Counted from the first letter of the stretch, positions 43,370-52,978 are shown. The stretch is DNA of 64,000 nt from JANRKF01 sp033763575 (GCA_033763575.1 JANRKF010000024.1:1-64000); one strand, 5' to 3'. A program made the numbers and translations. The notes: a model not told the origin generated them from the sequence alone.

Positions 43370-44938
43370 ATGACTGCGCCTAAGCCAAAGATTGCCGCCG
43401 CCTCCGAAAAGCATACCCGCAGCAAGATTTTGTCGATGGAAGAGCTGGCGCTCGCCGTCAAAAACCTCAAAGCTTCGGGCAAAAAAGTGGTGCAGGCGCA
43501 TGGCACGTTCGACCTTTTGCATCTCGGCCACGTCAAACATCTCGAATCGGCCCGCAGCAAGGGCGATGCGCTGGTCGTCACCATCACCGCCGATAAATAC
43601 GTGAATAAAGGCCCGAACCGCCCGGTATTTAACGAGCAGCTGCGCGCCGAAATGCTCGCGGCGCTCGAAGTAGTCGATTTCGTGGCGGTGAACCATCACC
43701 TCGACGCCGTGCCCGCCATTAAAGCCATCCAGCCCAGCTTCTACGCCAAGGGGCAGGATTATATCAATCCCGATGGCGACGTGACCGGCAAGATCACCGA
43801 GGAGAGAAACGCTATTGAAAGCGTCGGCGGCAGCATCGTCTTCACCGAGGAAATGACCTTCAGCTCCACCGAACTCATCAACCGCAACCTGAATATTTAC
43901 GAGCCGCATTTGCGCGCCCATCTCGACGGGCTGCGCGAGAATAACGGGCTGGAAGCGCTGAACGCCGTCGTCGATTCGATAAAGGATATGCGCGTGCTGC
44001 TGGTCGGCGATGCGATTATCGACGAATATCAATATGTGCTGCCGATGGGCAAAGCCGCCAAGGAAAACATGATCGCCACCCGCTATCAGGATGTCGAACG
44101 TTTCGCCGGCGGCATTTTCGCCACCGCCAACCATGTCGCGGATTTCTGCAAGTCGGTGGAAATCGTGACCGTCATCGGCGATTCCGAGGATTACAGCGCG
44201 CTCATCAAAAACAGTCTGAAACCCAATGTAATACTCACTCCTATCGTCCGCCAGGGCACGCCGACCACACGCAAAACCCGCTTCGTCGACCCGACCTACC
44301 TGCGCAAGCTGTTCGAAGTCTACCATATGGACGACAACTCGCTCACCCGCAGCGTCGAAGACAAGCTGAACGACACGCTCCGCAAGCGCATCAAGGAATA
44401 CGACCTTGTCATCGCCAACGATTTCGGTCATGGAATGATCGGCGCCAGCACGGTCGAGCTGCTGTGCAGCCAGTCGAAATTCCTGGCGGTGAACACGCAA
44501 TCCAACAGCGCCAATATGGGCTATAACCTGATTCATAAATACCCGCGTGCCGATTTCGTGTGCATCGATGCGCCGGAAGCGCGCCTGGCCGTCACCGACA
44601 AGATCAGCCCGATCGAGGAGATCATCAGCCGCCGCCTCGCCTCGAAAATCAACTGCTCGAATTTTATCATCACCAACGGCAAGCATGGCTGCGTCACCCA
44701 TGAGCGGGGCGATATCGTGCACACCATCCCCGCCGTCACCAAATCGGTGGTGGATACGGTGGGCGCGGGCGATGCCTTCCTCGCCATCACTGCGCCGATG
44801 GTCGCCGCCGGCGCGCCGCTCAACCAGATCGGCTTCATCGGCAATATCGCTGGTGCGCTCAAAGTCGCCATCATCGGCCACCAGAAGTCGGTGGAAAAAG
44901 TGGCGGTGCTCAAGTCGTTGACAGCGCTACTGAAATAG
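43370..44938 (+). CDS. Nucleotidyltransferase-PfkB kinase fusion (HldE domains in reverse order)
   Basis: 522 aa. Residues about 35-165 are a cytidylyltransferase-like domain (AHGTFDLLHLGHVKHLESAR; HxGH as LGHVKH). Residues about 200-520 are a PfkB/ribokinase-type kinase ending in 'SVVDTVGAGDAFLA' (DTVGAGD with catalytic Asp). HldE has the kinase first; here the order is reversed. With the GmhA-like gene after it, it may make an ADP/GDP/CDP-heptose-like sugar. Kinase site 'GGIFATANHVAD' is HldE-like. Confidence 0.88.
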   Translation: MTAPKPKIAAASEKHTRSKILSMEELALAVKNLKASGKKVVQAHGTFDLLHLGHVKHLESARSKGDALVVTITADKYVNKGPNRPVFNEQLRAEMLAALEVVDFVAVNHHLDAVPAIKAIQPSFYAKGQDYINPDGDVTGKITEERNAIESVGGSIVFTEEMTFSSTELINRNLNIYEPHLRAHLDGLRENNGLEALNAVVDSIKDMRVLLVGDAIIDEYQYVLPMGKAAKENMIATRYQDVERFAGGIFATANHVADFCKSVEIVTVIGDSEDYSALIKNSLKPNVILTPIVRQGTPTTRKTRFVDPTYLRKLFEVYHMDDNSLTRSVEDKLNDTLRKRIKEYDLVIANDFGHGMIGASTVELLCSQSKFLAVNTQSNSANMGYNLIHKYPRADFVCIDAPEARLAVTDKISPIEEIISRRLASKINCSNFIITNGKHGCVTHERGDIVHTIPAVTKSVVDTVGAGDAFLAITAPMVAAGAPLNQIGFIGNIAGALKVAIIGHQKSVEKVAVLKSLTALLK

Positions 44939-45038
44939 TAAGAACGGATGATTCCCGGCAGTTTTGGCTGGTTTTGCAAAAAACAATGTGTTAGGATCCG
45001 GAAATTAATTATTTTTTCCACCGTAAGCTGGAGCCTGC

Positions 45039-45665
45039 ATGAAACAGAGAATCGCCAACTACTTCAACACCTTGCATGATTGCGCAAGCAATGCCTTTAT
45101 CACCGATGGCGACGGCAAACCACTCACCCCGCATGAGGCCTACGACCGCGCCACCGGCGAAGTGCGCGCCACTCATAACAACGGCAACAAGCTGATGTTT
45201 ATCGGCAATGGCGGCTCGGCCGGTATCGCAAGCCACATGGCCATCGACTATTCCAAAAACGGCGGCATCCGCTCCATGGCGTTCAATGACGGCGCGGCGC
45301 TCACCTGCCTCGGCAACGATCTGGGCTATGAAAATGTGTTCGCCAAGCAGGTCGAGCTGCATGCGCGCCCCGGCGACCTGCTGATCGCCATTTCAAGCTC
45401 CGGCAAATCGGTGAATATCCTGAAAGCCGCCGACGTGGCCCGCGAACGCGGCTGCACCGTCTATACTTTCAGCGGCTTCTCGGCGGATAACCCACTCCGC
45501 AATTATGGCGAGCTGAATTTCTATGTCGACTCCGGCGAATATGGCTTCGTCGAAATCAGCCATCTTGCGCTCATTCATTCCATCCTTGACCTTGAAATGG
45601 GATGGGGTATTGATGCAGGCAAAGCAAGCGAGCAGTCTGAAAAATCGGCCCGCGCCGCTGCGTAA
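45039..45665 (+). CDS. SIS-domain phosphosugar isomerase (GmhA-like)
   Basis: 208 aa. SIS fold: 'MFIGNGGSAGIASHMAIDYSKNGG' (about 52-75), 'LLIAISSSGKSVNILKAADVARERG' and 'VEISHLALIHSILDLEM' near the end, as in sedoheptulose-7-phosphate isomerase GmhA. Supports a heptose-type pathway with the preceding fusion enzyme. Start ATG 45039 behind GGAG. Confidence 0.88.
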   Translation: MKQRIANYFNTLHDCASNAFITDGDGKPLTPHEAYDRATGEVRATHNNGNKLMFIGNGGSAGIASHMAIDYSKNGGIRSMAFNDGAALTCLGNDLGYENVFAKQVELHARPGDLLIAISSSGKSVNILKAADVARERGCTVYTFSGFSADNPLRNYGELNFYVDSGEYGFVEISHLALIHSILDLEMGWGIDAGKASEQSEKSARAAA

Positions 45666-45684
45666 TTTTGCCTGAAGGAGCGTT

Positions 45685-46680
45685 ATGAAAAAATTCAACC
45701 ATGTCATGGTCACCGGTGGCGCCGGCTATGTCGGAAGCAAGCTGGTGCCGGCCCTGCTGGATCGCGGCTATAAGGTCACCGTGCTCGATTTATATATGTA
45801 CGGCGACCATCTGTTCGATGCTTACAAAGGCCCGGCCTTACGCGAAATCAAAGGCGATATCCGCGATGCCGCCGCCGTCAAAAGCGCCCTCGAAGGCTGC
45901 GACGCCGTGATCCACCTCGCCTGCATCTCCAACGATCCGTCGTTTGATTTAAATCCCGATCTTGGCCGCACCATCAACTATGATTGCTTCCGCCCGATGG
46001 TGAAAGCCGCCAAAGAATCAGGCGTGAAACGCTTCATCTATGCCTCCTCCTCGTCAGTTTATGGCGTGAAGGAAGAAGACCAGGTGACTGAGGATTTGCC
46101 GCTGGAACCGCTCACCGATTACTCCAAATTCAAGGCAATGTGCGAGGACGACCTCGAAGCCGAACGCGCACCGGGCTTCGTAGGCGTCACCATCCGCCCG
46201 GCCACCGTCTGCGGGTATGCGCCGCGCCTGCGCCTCGACCTCTCGGTCAACATCCTCACCAATTTCGCCATCAATAAAGGCTTTATCAAAGTCTTCGGCG
46301 GCGACCAGCTCCGCCCCAATATCCATATCGACGACATGGTGGATGCGTACCTGCTGCTGCTCGAAGCCGACGATGCGAAGGTGGACGGAAAGATTTTCAA
46401 CGCCGGTTACGAGAACCATTCGATCAACGATATCGCCCGCATGGTGAAAAACATCGTCGGCAAAGATGTGGAAATCAAGGTCGAGCCGACCAACGATAAC
46501 CGCTCCTACCGCGTCTCGTCGGAGAAAATCAAAAAGGAACTCGGTTTTTCCGCTAAACGCACCATCGAAGATGCGGTGGTCAGCCTGAAGGACGCCTTCG
46601 ACGCCGGGAAAATCCCCAACTCGTTCGATGATGACATCTATTTCAACATCAAGCGCATGCAGAATTTGAAGCTGGCGTAA
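45685..46680 (+). CDS. NAD-dependent epimerase/dehydratase (second)
   Basis: 331 aa extended SDR: GGAGYVGSKLV, 'LACISNDPSFDLNPDLGRTINYD', 'YASSSSVYGVKEEDQVTEDLPLEPLTDYSKFKAMCEDDL' with Tyr-x-x-x-Lys at about 148-152, 'RPATVCGYAPRLRLDLSVN'. This type is common in heptose/deoxysugar clusters. Ribosome site AAGGAG 7 nt before the ATG. Confidence 0.9.
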   Translation: MKKFNHVMVTGGAGYVGSKLVPALLDRGYKVTVLDLYMYGDHLFDAYKGPALREIKGDIRDAAAVKSALEGCDAVIHLACISNDPSFDLNPDLGRTINYDCFRPMVKAAKESGVKRFIYASSSSVYGVKEEDQVTEDLPLEPLTDYSKFKAMCEDDLEAERAPGFVGVTIRPATVCGYAPRLRLDLSVNILTNFAINKGFIKVFGGDQLRPNIHIDDMVDAYLLLLEADDAKVDGKIFNAGYENHSINDIARMVKNIVGKDVEIKVEPTNDNRSYRVSSEKIKKELGFSAKRTIEDAVVSLKDAFDAGKIPNSFDDDIYFNIKRMQNLKLA

Positions 46681-46710
46681 TGAAACCGTGCGTTGCAAGC
46701 ATTGCAGGCC

Positions 46711-46827
46711 ATTTCGCTGCGCTGAGCGAAGTACTAGGCGCGAGCAACGCAGAACCGCAAGCGTACGATAAGTACGTGCGGATTCGAGTAGCGCAGCAAC
46801 AACGTAATTCGCCAGCGGAGTAGAAAT
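46711..46827. repeat. ~120-bp palindromic element, copy 3
   Basis: Ends ATTTCGCTGCGCTGAGCGAA / TTCGCCAGCGGAGTAGAAAT, central hairpin CGTACGATAAGTACG. The last two bases are the AT of the next gene's ATG, and the GGAG of its right end is that gene's ribosome site. Confidence 0.75.
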
Positions 46828-47500
46828 GCAAACCAAAGAAGTCCAGTATAACGACCTCCTCAAGGTGCAAGACGAGATCGGCACGGCCTCGCTCGGCGTC
46901 ATGATGAATCAGGTATGGCACGATGATCCGCGCCGCCTCGCCTTCGTGCTGGCGCGCTATAAATTCGTCTCCAAAATGCTTTCGGGCAAACAGAAAGTGG
47001 CCGAGCTGGGCTGCGGCGATGCGTTCGGCAGCCGCGTGGTGTTGCAGGAAGTGGCCGAGCTGCATGTGTATGATTTCGATCCGCTGTTTGTGGACGACAT
47101 CAATAAACGCCAGACCGAGCGCTGGAAACTGCATCCCCATACCCATGACATCCTCGACGGACCGCTAAAAGAAGGCCCGTTCGACGCGATTTACAGCCTC
47201 GATGTGATGGAGCATATCGAGCAAGCCAAAGAACATCTTTATGTGCAGCACCTGAAGCAATCGCTTACCGAGCATGGCGTGTTGATTATCGGCATGCCGT
47301 CGCTGGAATCGCAGGATCACGCGTCGCCGCAAAGCAAAATCGGCCATATCAACTGCAAAAGCGGCAAGGCGCTGAAATCCCTGCTCGAAAAAGATTTCCA
47401 CAACGTGCTGCTATTCTCCATGAATGACGAGGTGGTGCATACCGGCTTTTCGCCGATGGCGCATTACCTCTTCGCCATCTGCACGGGAAAGAGGAAATGA
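46826..47500 (+). CDS. Class I SAM-dependent methyltransferase
   Basis: 224 aa. Motif I 'VAELGCGDAFGSRVV' (about 59-73), acidic post-I 'LHVYDFDPLF', 'IYSLDVMEHIEQ' motif for the methyl-acceptor side. Resembles methyltransferases of surface-sugar clusters. Ribosome site supplied by a repeat element. The stop lies in an octamer array. Confidence 0.85.
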   Translation: MQTKEVQYNDLLKVQDEIGTASLGVMMNQVWHDDPRRLAFVLARYKFVSKMLSGKQKVAELGCGDAFGSRVVLQEVAELHVYDFDPLFVDDINKRQTERWKLHPHTHDILDGPLKEGPFDAIYSLDVMEHIEQAKEHLYVQHLKQSLTEHGVLIIGMPSLESQDHASPQSKIGHINCKSGKALKSLLEKDFHNVLLFSMNDEVVHTGFSPMAHYLFAICTGKRK

Positions 47501-47567
47501 GGAATTGAGGAATTGAGGAAATTATGCGCACACTGTTTCCTCATTTCTCCATTTCTTCAATTCCTCT
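47491..47567. repeat. Octamer array with inverted arms
   Basis: Left arm GAGGAAAT, GAGGAATT, GAGGAATT, GAGGAAAT; right arm TTTCCTCA, TTTCTCCA, TTTCTTCA, ATTCCTCT; 13-nt loop. Covers the last codons of the methyltransferase and fills the gap to the HAD gene. Same design as the heptamer arrays but with an 8-nt unit. Confidence 0.88.
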
Positions 47568-47576
47568 GGCTTCCTT

Positions 47577-48182
47577 ATGCGCATCGGCATCGATCTCGAC
47601 AACACCATCATTCACTATGATAATGCATTTCTGGTAGCCGCGAGAGAGCGCAATCTCCTGCCCGCGGATTTTACCGGCACCAAGCAACAGCTTCGCGACC
47701 ATATCCGCACATTGCCGGACGGCGAAACCCAGTGGCAGAAATTACAGGGCTATGTCTATGGCCAGGGCATCGCGCATGCGGCGCTTTATCCGGGCGTCAA
47801 ACCATTCATCACACAGGCGTTGGGTGCCGGTCACACTTTGTTTATCGCCAGCCACAAAACCGAATTCGGGCATTACGACGAAAGCAAAACCAACCTGCGC
47901 GACGCCGCCATCGCATTCCTGGAGGCAGAGGGCATGTTCACCCTTCCGGGCTTTGGGCGCGAACATATTTCCTTCCACCCCACCCGTGCCGGGAAAGTGG
48001 AAAAAATTGCAACCCTATCGCTTGATTGGTTCATCGATGATCTGGTAGAAGTGTACAAGGAACCGCATTTTCCTGCCCATGTGAAGAAGATATTGTTCCA
48101 CACCTCGACCACAACACCGCCCGCCGGCGACTGGCAGCTATGCCGCGACTGGCAGGCGATAACGCAGACGATATTCACATGA
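47577..48182 (+). CDS. HAD-like phosphatase
   Basis: 201 aa. Nucleophile motif DLDNTII (6-12), motif II in 'LFIASHKTE' (Ser), 'VEKIATLSLDWFIDDLVEVY' with the C-terminal acidic pair. Probably removes a phosphate from a sugar phosphate of this cluster. Overlaps the next gene by 4 bp. Confidence 0.82.
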   Translation: MRIGIDLDNTIIHYDNAFLVAARERNLLPADFTGTKQQLRDHIRTLPDGETQWQKLQGYVYGQGIAHAALYPGVKPFITQALGAGHTLFIASHKTEFGHYDESKTNLRDAAIAFLEAEGMFTLPGFGREHISFHPTRAGKVEKIATLSLDWFIDDLVEVYKEPHFPAHVKKILFHTSTTTPPAGDWQLCRDWQAITQTIFT

Positions 48183-49174
48183 CCAATGCCGCGCTGAAAT
48201 CCATCGCTTCCGAGCTGGCCGGTGTCAAGGCCACCGAGGTCGTGCCCGCGGCAAGCGGCGGCAACAGCCGTGTCTATATGGTGGCCACCGAGGGCAAGCT
48301 CTACGCGCTCAAGCAATACCCGGAAATTGAAAACGACAAGCGCAACCGCCTGGAAACCGAGCGGCATGCGCTGGAGCTGATGCACTGGCACGGCATCCGC
48401 TCGATTCCGGAGTGGATCGCCGCGAAAGATAATTACGCGTTGATGGGCTGGATCGACGGCTTTGTGATCAAAGAACCCAAGGCATGCGACGTCGACGATG
48501 CGGCGATTTTCCTCGGCACGCTGCATCATATCAGCCGCAAAACCCATGAAGAGGATATGCCGCTGGCGTCCGAAGCCTGTATTTCCGGCAAGGCGATTGT
48601 CGACCAGCTGGAAGCGCGGGTAACGGCGCTCATGCCCTACACCAAGGAAAATCCGGCGCTGATGCAGTTTTTATCCAAGCACTTCCTGCCGGTTTTTGCG
48701 CACCGCATGGCGGCGGCAAAGACAGCGCATGCCCAATTTTCCGAACCGCTTCCTTTCGAAGAGCGCACGCTGATCGCCGCCGATTTCGGTTTTCATAACA
48801 TCATGCGCTCACTCGATGGCGCCCTCTATTTCATCGATTTTGAATATTTCGGCTGGGACGACCCGGTCAAACTCATGTCCGATTTCCTGCTGCACCCGGC
48901 CACCGCGCTTTCGGGCGAGATGAAAAAGAACTTCTATCATCACACGCTCGCGATTTACGGAGAGGCCGTGGCAGCGCGCTTTGCCGCCTATTTCCCGTTA
49001 TTTGGCTTGCGCTGGACGCTGATTCTGCTAAACGAATTTATCCCGCAGCGCTGGGCAGCGCGGGCGGCAGCGCGTGGCCATACTGCCGATAATCAGGCAG
49101 AGTGGGAAAGCGTCAAAACCGAGCAGCTCGCCAAAGCCGAGGCGATGCTTACAATGAGTGAGAAATTCGCCTAG
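48179..49174 (+). CDS. APH/choline-kinase-type phosphotransferase
   Basis: 331 aa from ATG 48179 (coupled by ATGA). Protein-kinase-like fold: 'AASGGNSRVYMVATEGKLYALKQYP' (nucleotide loop, Lys), Brenner motif 'IAADFGFHNIMRSLDGALYFIDFEYFGWDDPVK' with catalytic Asp, metal Asn and Asp. Likely phosphorylates a small sugar or amino alcohol in the glycan pathway. Not an antibiotic-resistance enzyme by context. Confidence 0.85.
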   Translation: MTNAALKSIASELAGVKATEVVPAASGGNSRVYMVATEGKLYALKQYPEIENDKRNRLETERHALELMHWHGIRSIPEWIAAKDNYALMGWIDGFVIKEPKACDVDDAAIFLGTLHHISRKTHEEDMPLASEACISGKAIVDQLEARVTALMPYTKENPALMQFLSKHFLPVFAHRMAAAKTAHAQFSEPLPFEERTLIAADFGFHNIMRSLDGALYFIDFEYFGWDDPVKLMSDFLLHPATALSGEMKKNFYHHTLAIYGEAVAARFAAYFPLFGLRWTLILLNEFIPQRWAARAAARGHTADNQAEWESVKTEQLAKAEAMLTMSEKFA

Positions 49175-49188
49175 GAAATTGGAAAATT

Positions 49189-50037
49189 ATGGTGCATCCG
49201 GTACAAAAAGGTTATCCACAATTCGCAACGCCGCCGCTGGATGCGCGCTCGAAACAGCTGCGTTCGCTGATGGTGCGGATGCTAAGGGGCGGGCGTCGCG
49301 GCCATATCGGCTCCACCCTGTCGCTCATTGAAATTCTGCGTGTGCTGTATGACGATGTACTGCGCTTTGACGCAAAAAACCCGGCATGGAAAGAACGCGA
49401 CCGCTGCCTGCTCTCCAAGGGCCATGGCTGTATTGCACTCTTCGCCATCCTCGCCGACAAGGGATTTTTTGGGGTGGAAGAACTCGATAAATTCTGCATG
49501 CCGGACGGCATACTCGGCGGCCACCCGGAATATGCCAAAGTGCCCGGCGTCGAAGCCTCCACCGGCGCGCTCGGCCACGGGCTTTCCATCGGTGTGGGCA
49601 TGGCGCTCGCCGCCCGCGCCGATAAGCGCGACAGCCGCATTTTCGTTATCATGGGTGATGGTGAAATCAACGAAGGCTCCGTCTGGGAAGCGGCCATGAG
49701 CGCCGGCAACCACAAGCTCGACAACCTCATCGCCATGGTCGATTACAATAAAATCCAATCCGCCGGGCCGACCCGCGAAATCTGTAACCTGGAGCCGCTC
49801 GCCGATAAATGGCGGGCATTTAATTTTGATGTGAAGGAAGTGGACGGGCATGATGTGAGCGCCCTGCAATCCTTGCTGAAAGCGCCGCGTGCCGCCGGCA
49901 AGCCCACCGTCATCATCTGCCATACCGTCAAAGGCAAAGGCCTGTCATTCGCCGAGAACGATCCGAAATGGCACCATCAATCGTCGATTAAACCCGAAAT
50001 TTTCCAGCAAATGGATGAAGAGTTCAAAGTCGCATGA
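49189..50037 (+). CDS. Transketolase-like, N-terminal (TPP) subunit
   Basis: 282 aa. TPP motif 'GDGEINEGSVWEAAMSAGNHKLDNLIAMVDYNK' (about 158-190), 'GHIGSTLSLIEIL', 'ASTGALGHGLSIGVGMALA'. Split transketolases of this form occur in sugar and antibiotic clusters. The partner subunit is two positions downstream, after a repeat element. May supply a C7 or other chain-extended sugar phosphate. Confidence 0.92.
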   Translation: MVHPVQKGYPQFATPPLDARSKQLRSLMVRMLRGGRRGHIGSTLSLIEILRVLYDDVLRFDAKNPAWKERDRCLLSKGHGCIALFAILADKGFFGVEELDKFCMPDGILGGHPEYAKVPGVEASTGALGHGLSIGVGMALAARADKRDSRIFVIMGDGEINEGSVWEAAMSAGNHKLDNLIAMVDYNKIQSAGPTREICNLEPLADKWRAFNFDVKEVDGHDVSALQSLLKAPRAAGKPTVIICHTVKGKGLSFAENDPKWHHQSSIKPEIFQQMDEEFKVA

Positions 50038-50058
50038 GTCACGCCGCCTACATTCTTC

Positions 50059-50178
50059 AAAACTCGCTGGCTTGCGCCAAATGCGCAGGCTTGGGAGAAC
50101 CGGCGCGCAGCGTACGCGCAGTACGTGAGCACCGGAAGCGCAACAAGCCAAGCAAGTTGGCCAAGCCAGTAGAGTTTT
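50059..50178. repeat. ~120-bp palindromic element, copy 4
   Basis: Ends AAAACTCGCTGGCTTGCG / GGCCAAGCCAGTAGAGTTTT, central hairpin GCGTACGCGCAGTACGTG. Fills the gap between the two transketolase subunits, 4 bp before the second start. Confidence 0.85.
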
Positions 50179-50182
50179 TATT

Positions 50183-51139
50183 ATGAGGAAAACCTGCGTC
50201 GATATGGTCTATACGCTGGCGAAGAAGGATCCTCGCGTGGTGTTCATCGGCTCGGATCTTTCGCCGGGCCTGCTGAAAGACATGAAAGCCGAATTCCCTG
50301 ACCGCACTTTCATGGAAGGCGTGGCCGAGCAGAATATCATCGGCATGGCGGCGGGTTTCGCGCTGGAAGGCTATATTCCTTATGTGAATACCATCGCCAC
50401 TTTCATCACCCGCCGTTGCTTCGAACAGGTGGCGGTCGATGCCTGTTTGCACCATCTGCCGATTCGCCTGATCGCCAATGGCGGCGGGCTGGTCTATGCG
50501 CCGCTTGGGCCGACCCACCTTGCGATCGAGGACATCGCCATCATGCGCTCGCTGCCGAATATGACGGTGGTGGCGGTGAGTGACGCCGAAGAAATGACGC
50601 GCTTCATGGAAAAATCGCTCGACTGGCCGCACCCGATTTACATCCGCATGGCCAAAGGCGGCGATCCCATTGTGAGCCGCGCCGAGCTTGGTTTTGAAAT
50701 CGGCAAGGCCATCCTGCTGAAAGACACCAGATCGCCGAATCCGGTGCTGCTCATTACCACCGGCATCACCACCAATCGCGCACTCACGGCCGCCGAGCAA
50801 CTTGAGCGTGAAGGCATCCATGCGCGGGTGCTGCATATGCACACCATCAAGCCGCTCGATGAAAAAGCCGTGCTGGATTATGCCGCCGATGCCTCGCTGG
50901 TGATGACGGTCGAAGAACATACGCTGGTCGGCGGCCTTGGCAGCGCAGTCGCCGAATGCCTGATGGATAACGGAGCCGGAAACGTTCAGCTAAAGCGCCT
51001 CGGCATCCCGGACAGCTTTGCCAAACATTACGGCACGCAGGATGATCTGCTGAAAACCTATGGCCTGCAGCCTGACCAGATCGCACAGAGCGTGCGCGAC
51101 GCATTAAGGGACAAGAAAAATGCCCGACTTTCTGCGTAA
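50183..51139 (+). CDS. Transketolase-like, C-terminal (Pyr) subunit
   Basis: 318 aa. 'VFIGSDLSPGLLKDMKAEFPDRTFMEGVAEQNIIGMAAGFALEG' with the catalytic Glu of the Pyr domain (about 52), and the C-terminal domain 'VVTVEEHTLVGGLGSAVAE'. Partner of the gene before the repeat. Its last 20 bp overlap the oxygenase gene. Confidence 0.92.
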   Translation: MRKTCVDMVYTLAKKDPRVVFIGSDLSPGLLKDMKAEFPDRTFMEGVAEQNIIGMAAGFALEGYIPYVNTIATFITRRCFEQVAVDACLHHLPIRLIANGGGLVYAPLGPTHLAIEDIAIMRSLPNMTVVAVSDAEEMTRFMEKSLDWPHPIYIRMAKGGDPIVSRAELGFEIGKAILLKDTRSPNPVLLITTGITTNRALTAAEQLEREGIHARVLHMHTIKPLDEKAVLDYAADASLVMTVEEHTLVGGLGSAVAECLMDNGAGNVQLKRLGIPDSFAKHYGTQDDLLKTYGLQPDQIAQSVRDALRDKKNARLSA

Positions 51140-51929
51140 AGAAGAACGCCTCCTCTGCGACGAATTCCTGAAAAACGGCATCGTGAAAGTGGCCGCTGAA
51201 GATAAGGCCGCGCTCGATAAAATGCGCGGCTGCATCGTAAATGCCAGCGCCTCTTTCCTGTCGCTTCCCGCGCCACAAGACCATGGGAAATTTTTAGACG
51301 AGATACATAATCACGTGAGCGCCGCCAGGCTCAACGATTTCCGCCTCGCCGTCTTAGAGGCGATGAACAAGGAATCATGGTTCCGCGAGGCCTATTTTGC
51401 CGTTGCCCGCAAGGCGCTCGAAACGCTGGTTGGCAATGAGCTGGTCATGCAGCGGCGGGTGAATATCAGCATCCAGCTTCCTGATGATGACAGCAGCCTG
51501 CTGCCGATTCACTCGGATGTTTGGTCCGGCGACTCGCCCTATGAAGTGGTATTGTGGATTCCTTATTCCGATTGCTACGGCACCAAGGCGATGTATTTCA
51601 CCAAAGCTGAGGCCGATGCAAAGGCGGCACCGGTGATGAGCGGTTATAAAGATGCCGAGGCGCTCTATCAGGCGGTGGCGGCGGATTCTCCGTTCATGGA
51701 ACTGAAATATGGCGAGGCGCTTATTTTCACGCAGAACATCATGCATGGCAACCGGGTGAACACGGAAAAAGAAAGCCGCTGGTCGTCCAATTGCCGTTTC
51801 AAGGCGGCGCTTTCACCCTATGCCGATAAAAAACTCGGCGAGTTTTTTGAGCCGATTACGTTGCGGCCCACCACCCGGCTGGGCTTGCGCTACCAGCTCC
51901 CCACAGGGTTTGAAAACACCGGGCAATGA
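51120..51929 (+). CDS. 2OG-Fe(II) oxygenase of the sporadic carbohydrate cluster type
   Basis: 269 aa. 'RRVNISIQLPDDDSSLLPIHSDVWSGDSPYEVVLWIPYSDCYGTKAMYFT' holds the HxD iron ligands (IHSD); the distal His is in 'IFTQNIMHGNRVN', Arg in 'SNCRFKA'. This matches the '2OG-Fe(II) oxygenase' protein family that travels with LIC12192-family proteins in patchily distributed carbohydrate clusters. Probably oxidises or hydroxylates a sugar. Confidence 0.8.
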   Translation: MPDFLRKEERLLCDEFLKNGIVKVAAEDKAALDKMRGCIVNASASFLSLPAPQDHGKFLDEIHNHVSAARLNDFRLAVLEAMNKESWFREAYFAVARKALETLVGNELVMQRRVNISIQLPDDDSSLLPIHSDVWSGDSPYEVVLWIPYSDCYGTKAMYFTKAEADAKAAPVMSGYKDAEALYQAVAADSPFMELKYGEALIFTQNIMHGNRVNTEKESRWSSNCRFKAALSPYADKKLGEFFEPITLRPTTRLGLRYQLPTGFENTGQ

Positions 51930-52978
51930 CGCCTCCCCCCGTCATCCACGGCATGATCGAAGCGGCGCTTAAAGCCGCGCATATCGCACTCCTTCGCCGC
52001 AAAAACGATGTGCAGGTCATAAGAAAACCCGATGGCAGTTTCGTCACCTCCGGTGATTACCAGGCCCAGCAAATCATCGAGGCGGAACTGCGAAAAATCT
52101 CTCCTTCCGCGCTCGGCGTGGAAGCAATTTATTTCCTTTGCGAAGAATCGCTGGACGGCAAGGCGCATGATTTCGCGGGCCGTAAAAAAGGCGCGCATTG
52201 GGTGATCGACCCCATCGACGGCACCATCGGCTACAAACAAAAGCGCGGCGATGCGGAGCCAAAACCATGGGCGGTTTCCATCGGGCTGGAGCAGGATGGC
52301 AAGACGATTGCCGCCGTGGTGTATGAAGCGTCGCCGGGCGAATATGGAACGGTGGCAGCGGATTTTGACGGCATCACCCCACAATCGCCACAGGGAAATA
52401 TTTTCTGGGCGCATCGGGATGTGCCGCATGCCCATAGGCTGGAGGGACATTTCCGCGTCACCCCGGCGCATGGCAGCGCCTATGCGGAACAGGCAAACGG
52501 CGACGGGCTGATGACGCTTACATATCCGCTGCCGGAGCTTGCCGTTGATTATAGCGGGGCCGCACATAGCGTTTTAAATGAAACCACCCCGCTACCGGCG
52601 GGCGCCACCCACCTTATCGATGGTTTTTATCAGGATAAACAACCCGGCGCCCCCGCCGGAGCACCGCTGAAACGCCGTTTCCTGCAGGGTTGCGATCTCG
52701 GCGAAGGCGAATACCAAAGCTGTTTTTCCTCGGTAGCCGGGGCGATGCAGGCGGCGTCGGGCCGGGCGCGGAGTTTCATGGTCGGCGGCGGCTTCCCGTG
52801 GGATGTCTCGGCAGCGAGGCTCATCCTCGAAAAATCGGCGACAGCGCTGGCCGAATATGCTATGGTGGGAGCCGAAGGAGTGCGCACGCTGATGATTGCC
52901 GGGCGCGACCTGCCCATGTTTGAGCGGATGAAAAACAGCGTAGAAACGATGCAGGATCACGAGGCCAGCCGATGGTAG
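51926..52978 (+). CDS. Inositol-monophosphatase-family phosphatase
   Basis: 350 aa. Metal motifs 'CEESLDG' (Glu), 'DPIDGTIGYKQ' (about 93-100) and 'FPWDVSAARLIL' (Asp) are all present. Could act like CysQ/HisN/SuhB on a sugar or nucleotide phosphate. Longer than usual owing to an insert around 180-230. Its last 7 bp overlap the HD gene. Confidence 0.85.
   Translation: MTPPPVIHGMIEAALKAAHIALLRRKNDVQVIRKPDGSFVTSGDYQAQQIIEAELRKISPSALGVEAIYFLCEESLDGKAHDFAGRKKGAHWVIDPIDGTIGYKQKRGDAEPKPWAVSIGLEQDGKTIAAVVYEASPGEYGTVAADFDGITPQSPQGNIFWAHRDVPHAHRLEGHFRVTPAHGSAYAEQANGDGLMTLTYPLPELAVDYSGAAHSVLNETTPLPAGATHLIDGFYQDKQPGAPAGAPLKRRFLQGCDLGEGEYQSCFSSVAGAMQAASGRARSFMVGGGFPWDVSAARLILEKSATALAEYAMVGAEGVRTLMIAGRDLPMFERMKNSVETMQDHEASRW

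Noticed and set aside
48179..49174. Aminoglycoside resistance gene
   Set aside because: The fold is APH-like, but the neighbours are sugar-pathway genes and the sequence has choline/sugar-kinase character.
49213..49221. DnaA box in the transketolase gene
   Set aside because: TTATCCACA occurs once inside coding sequence with no partner boxes; expected by chance.
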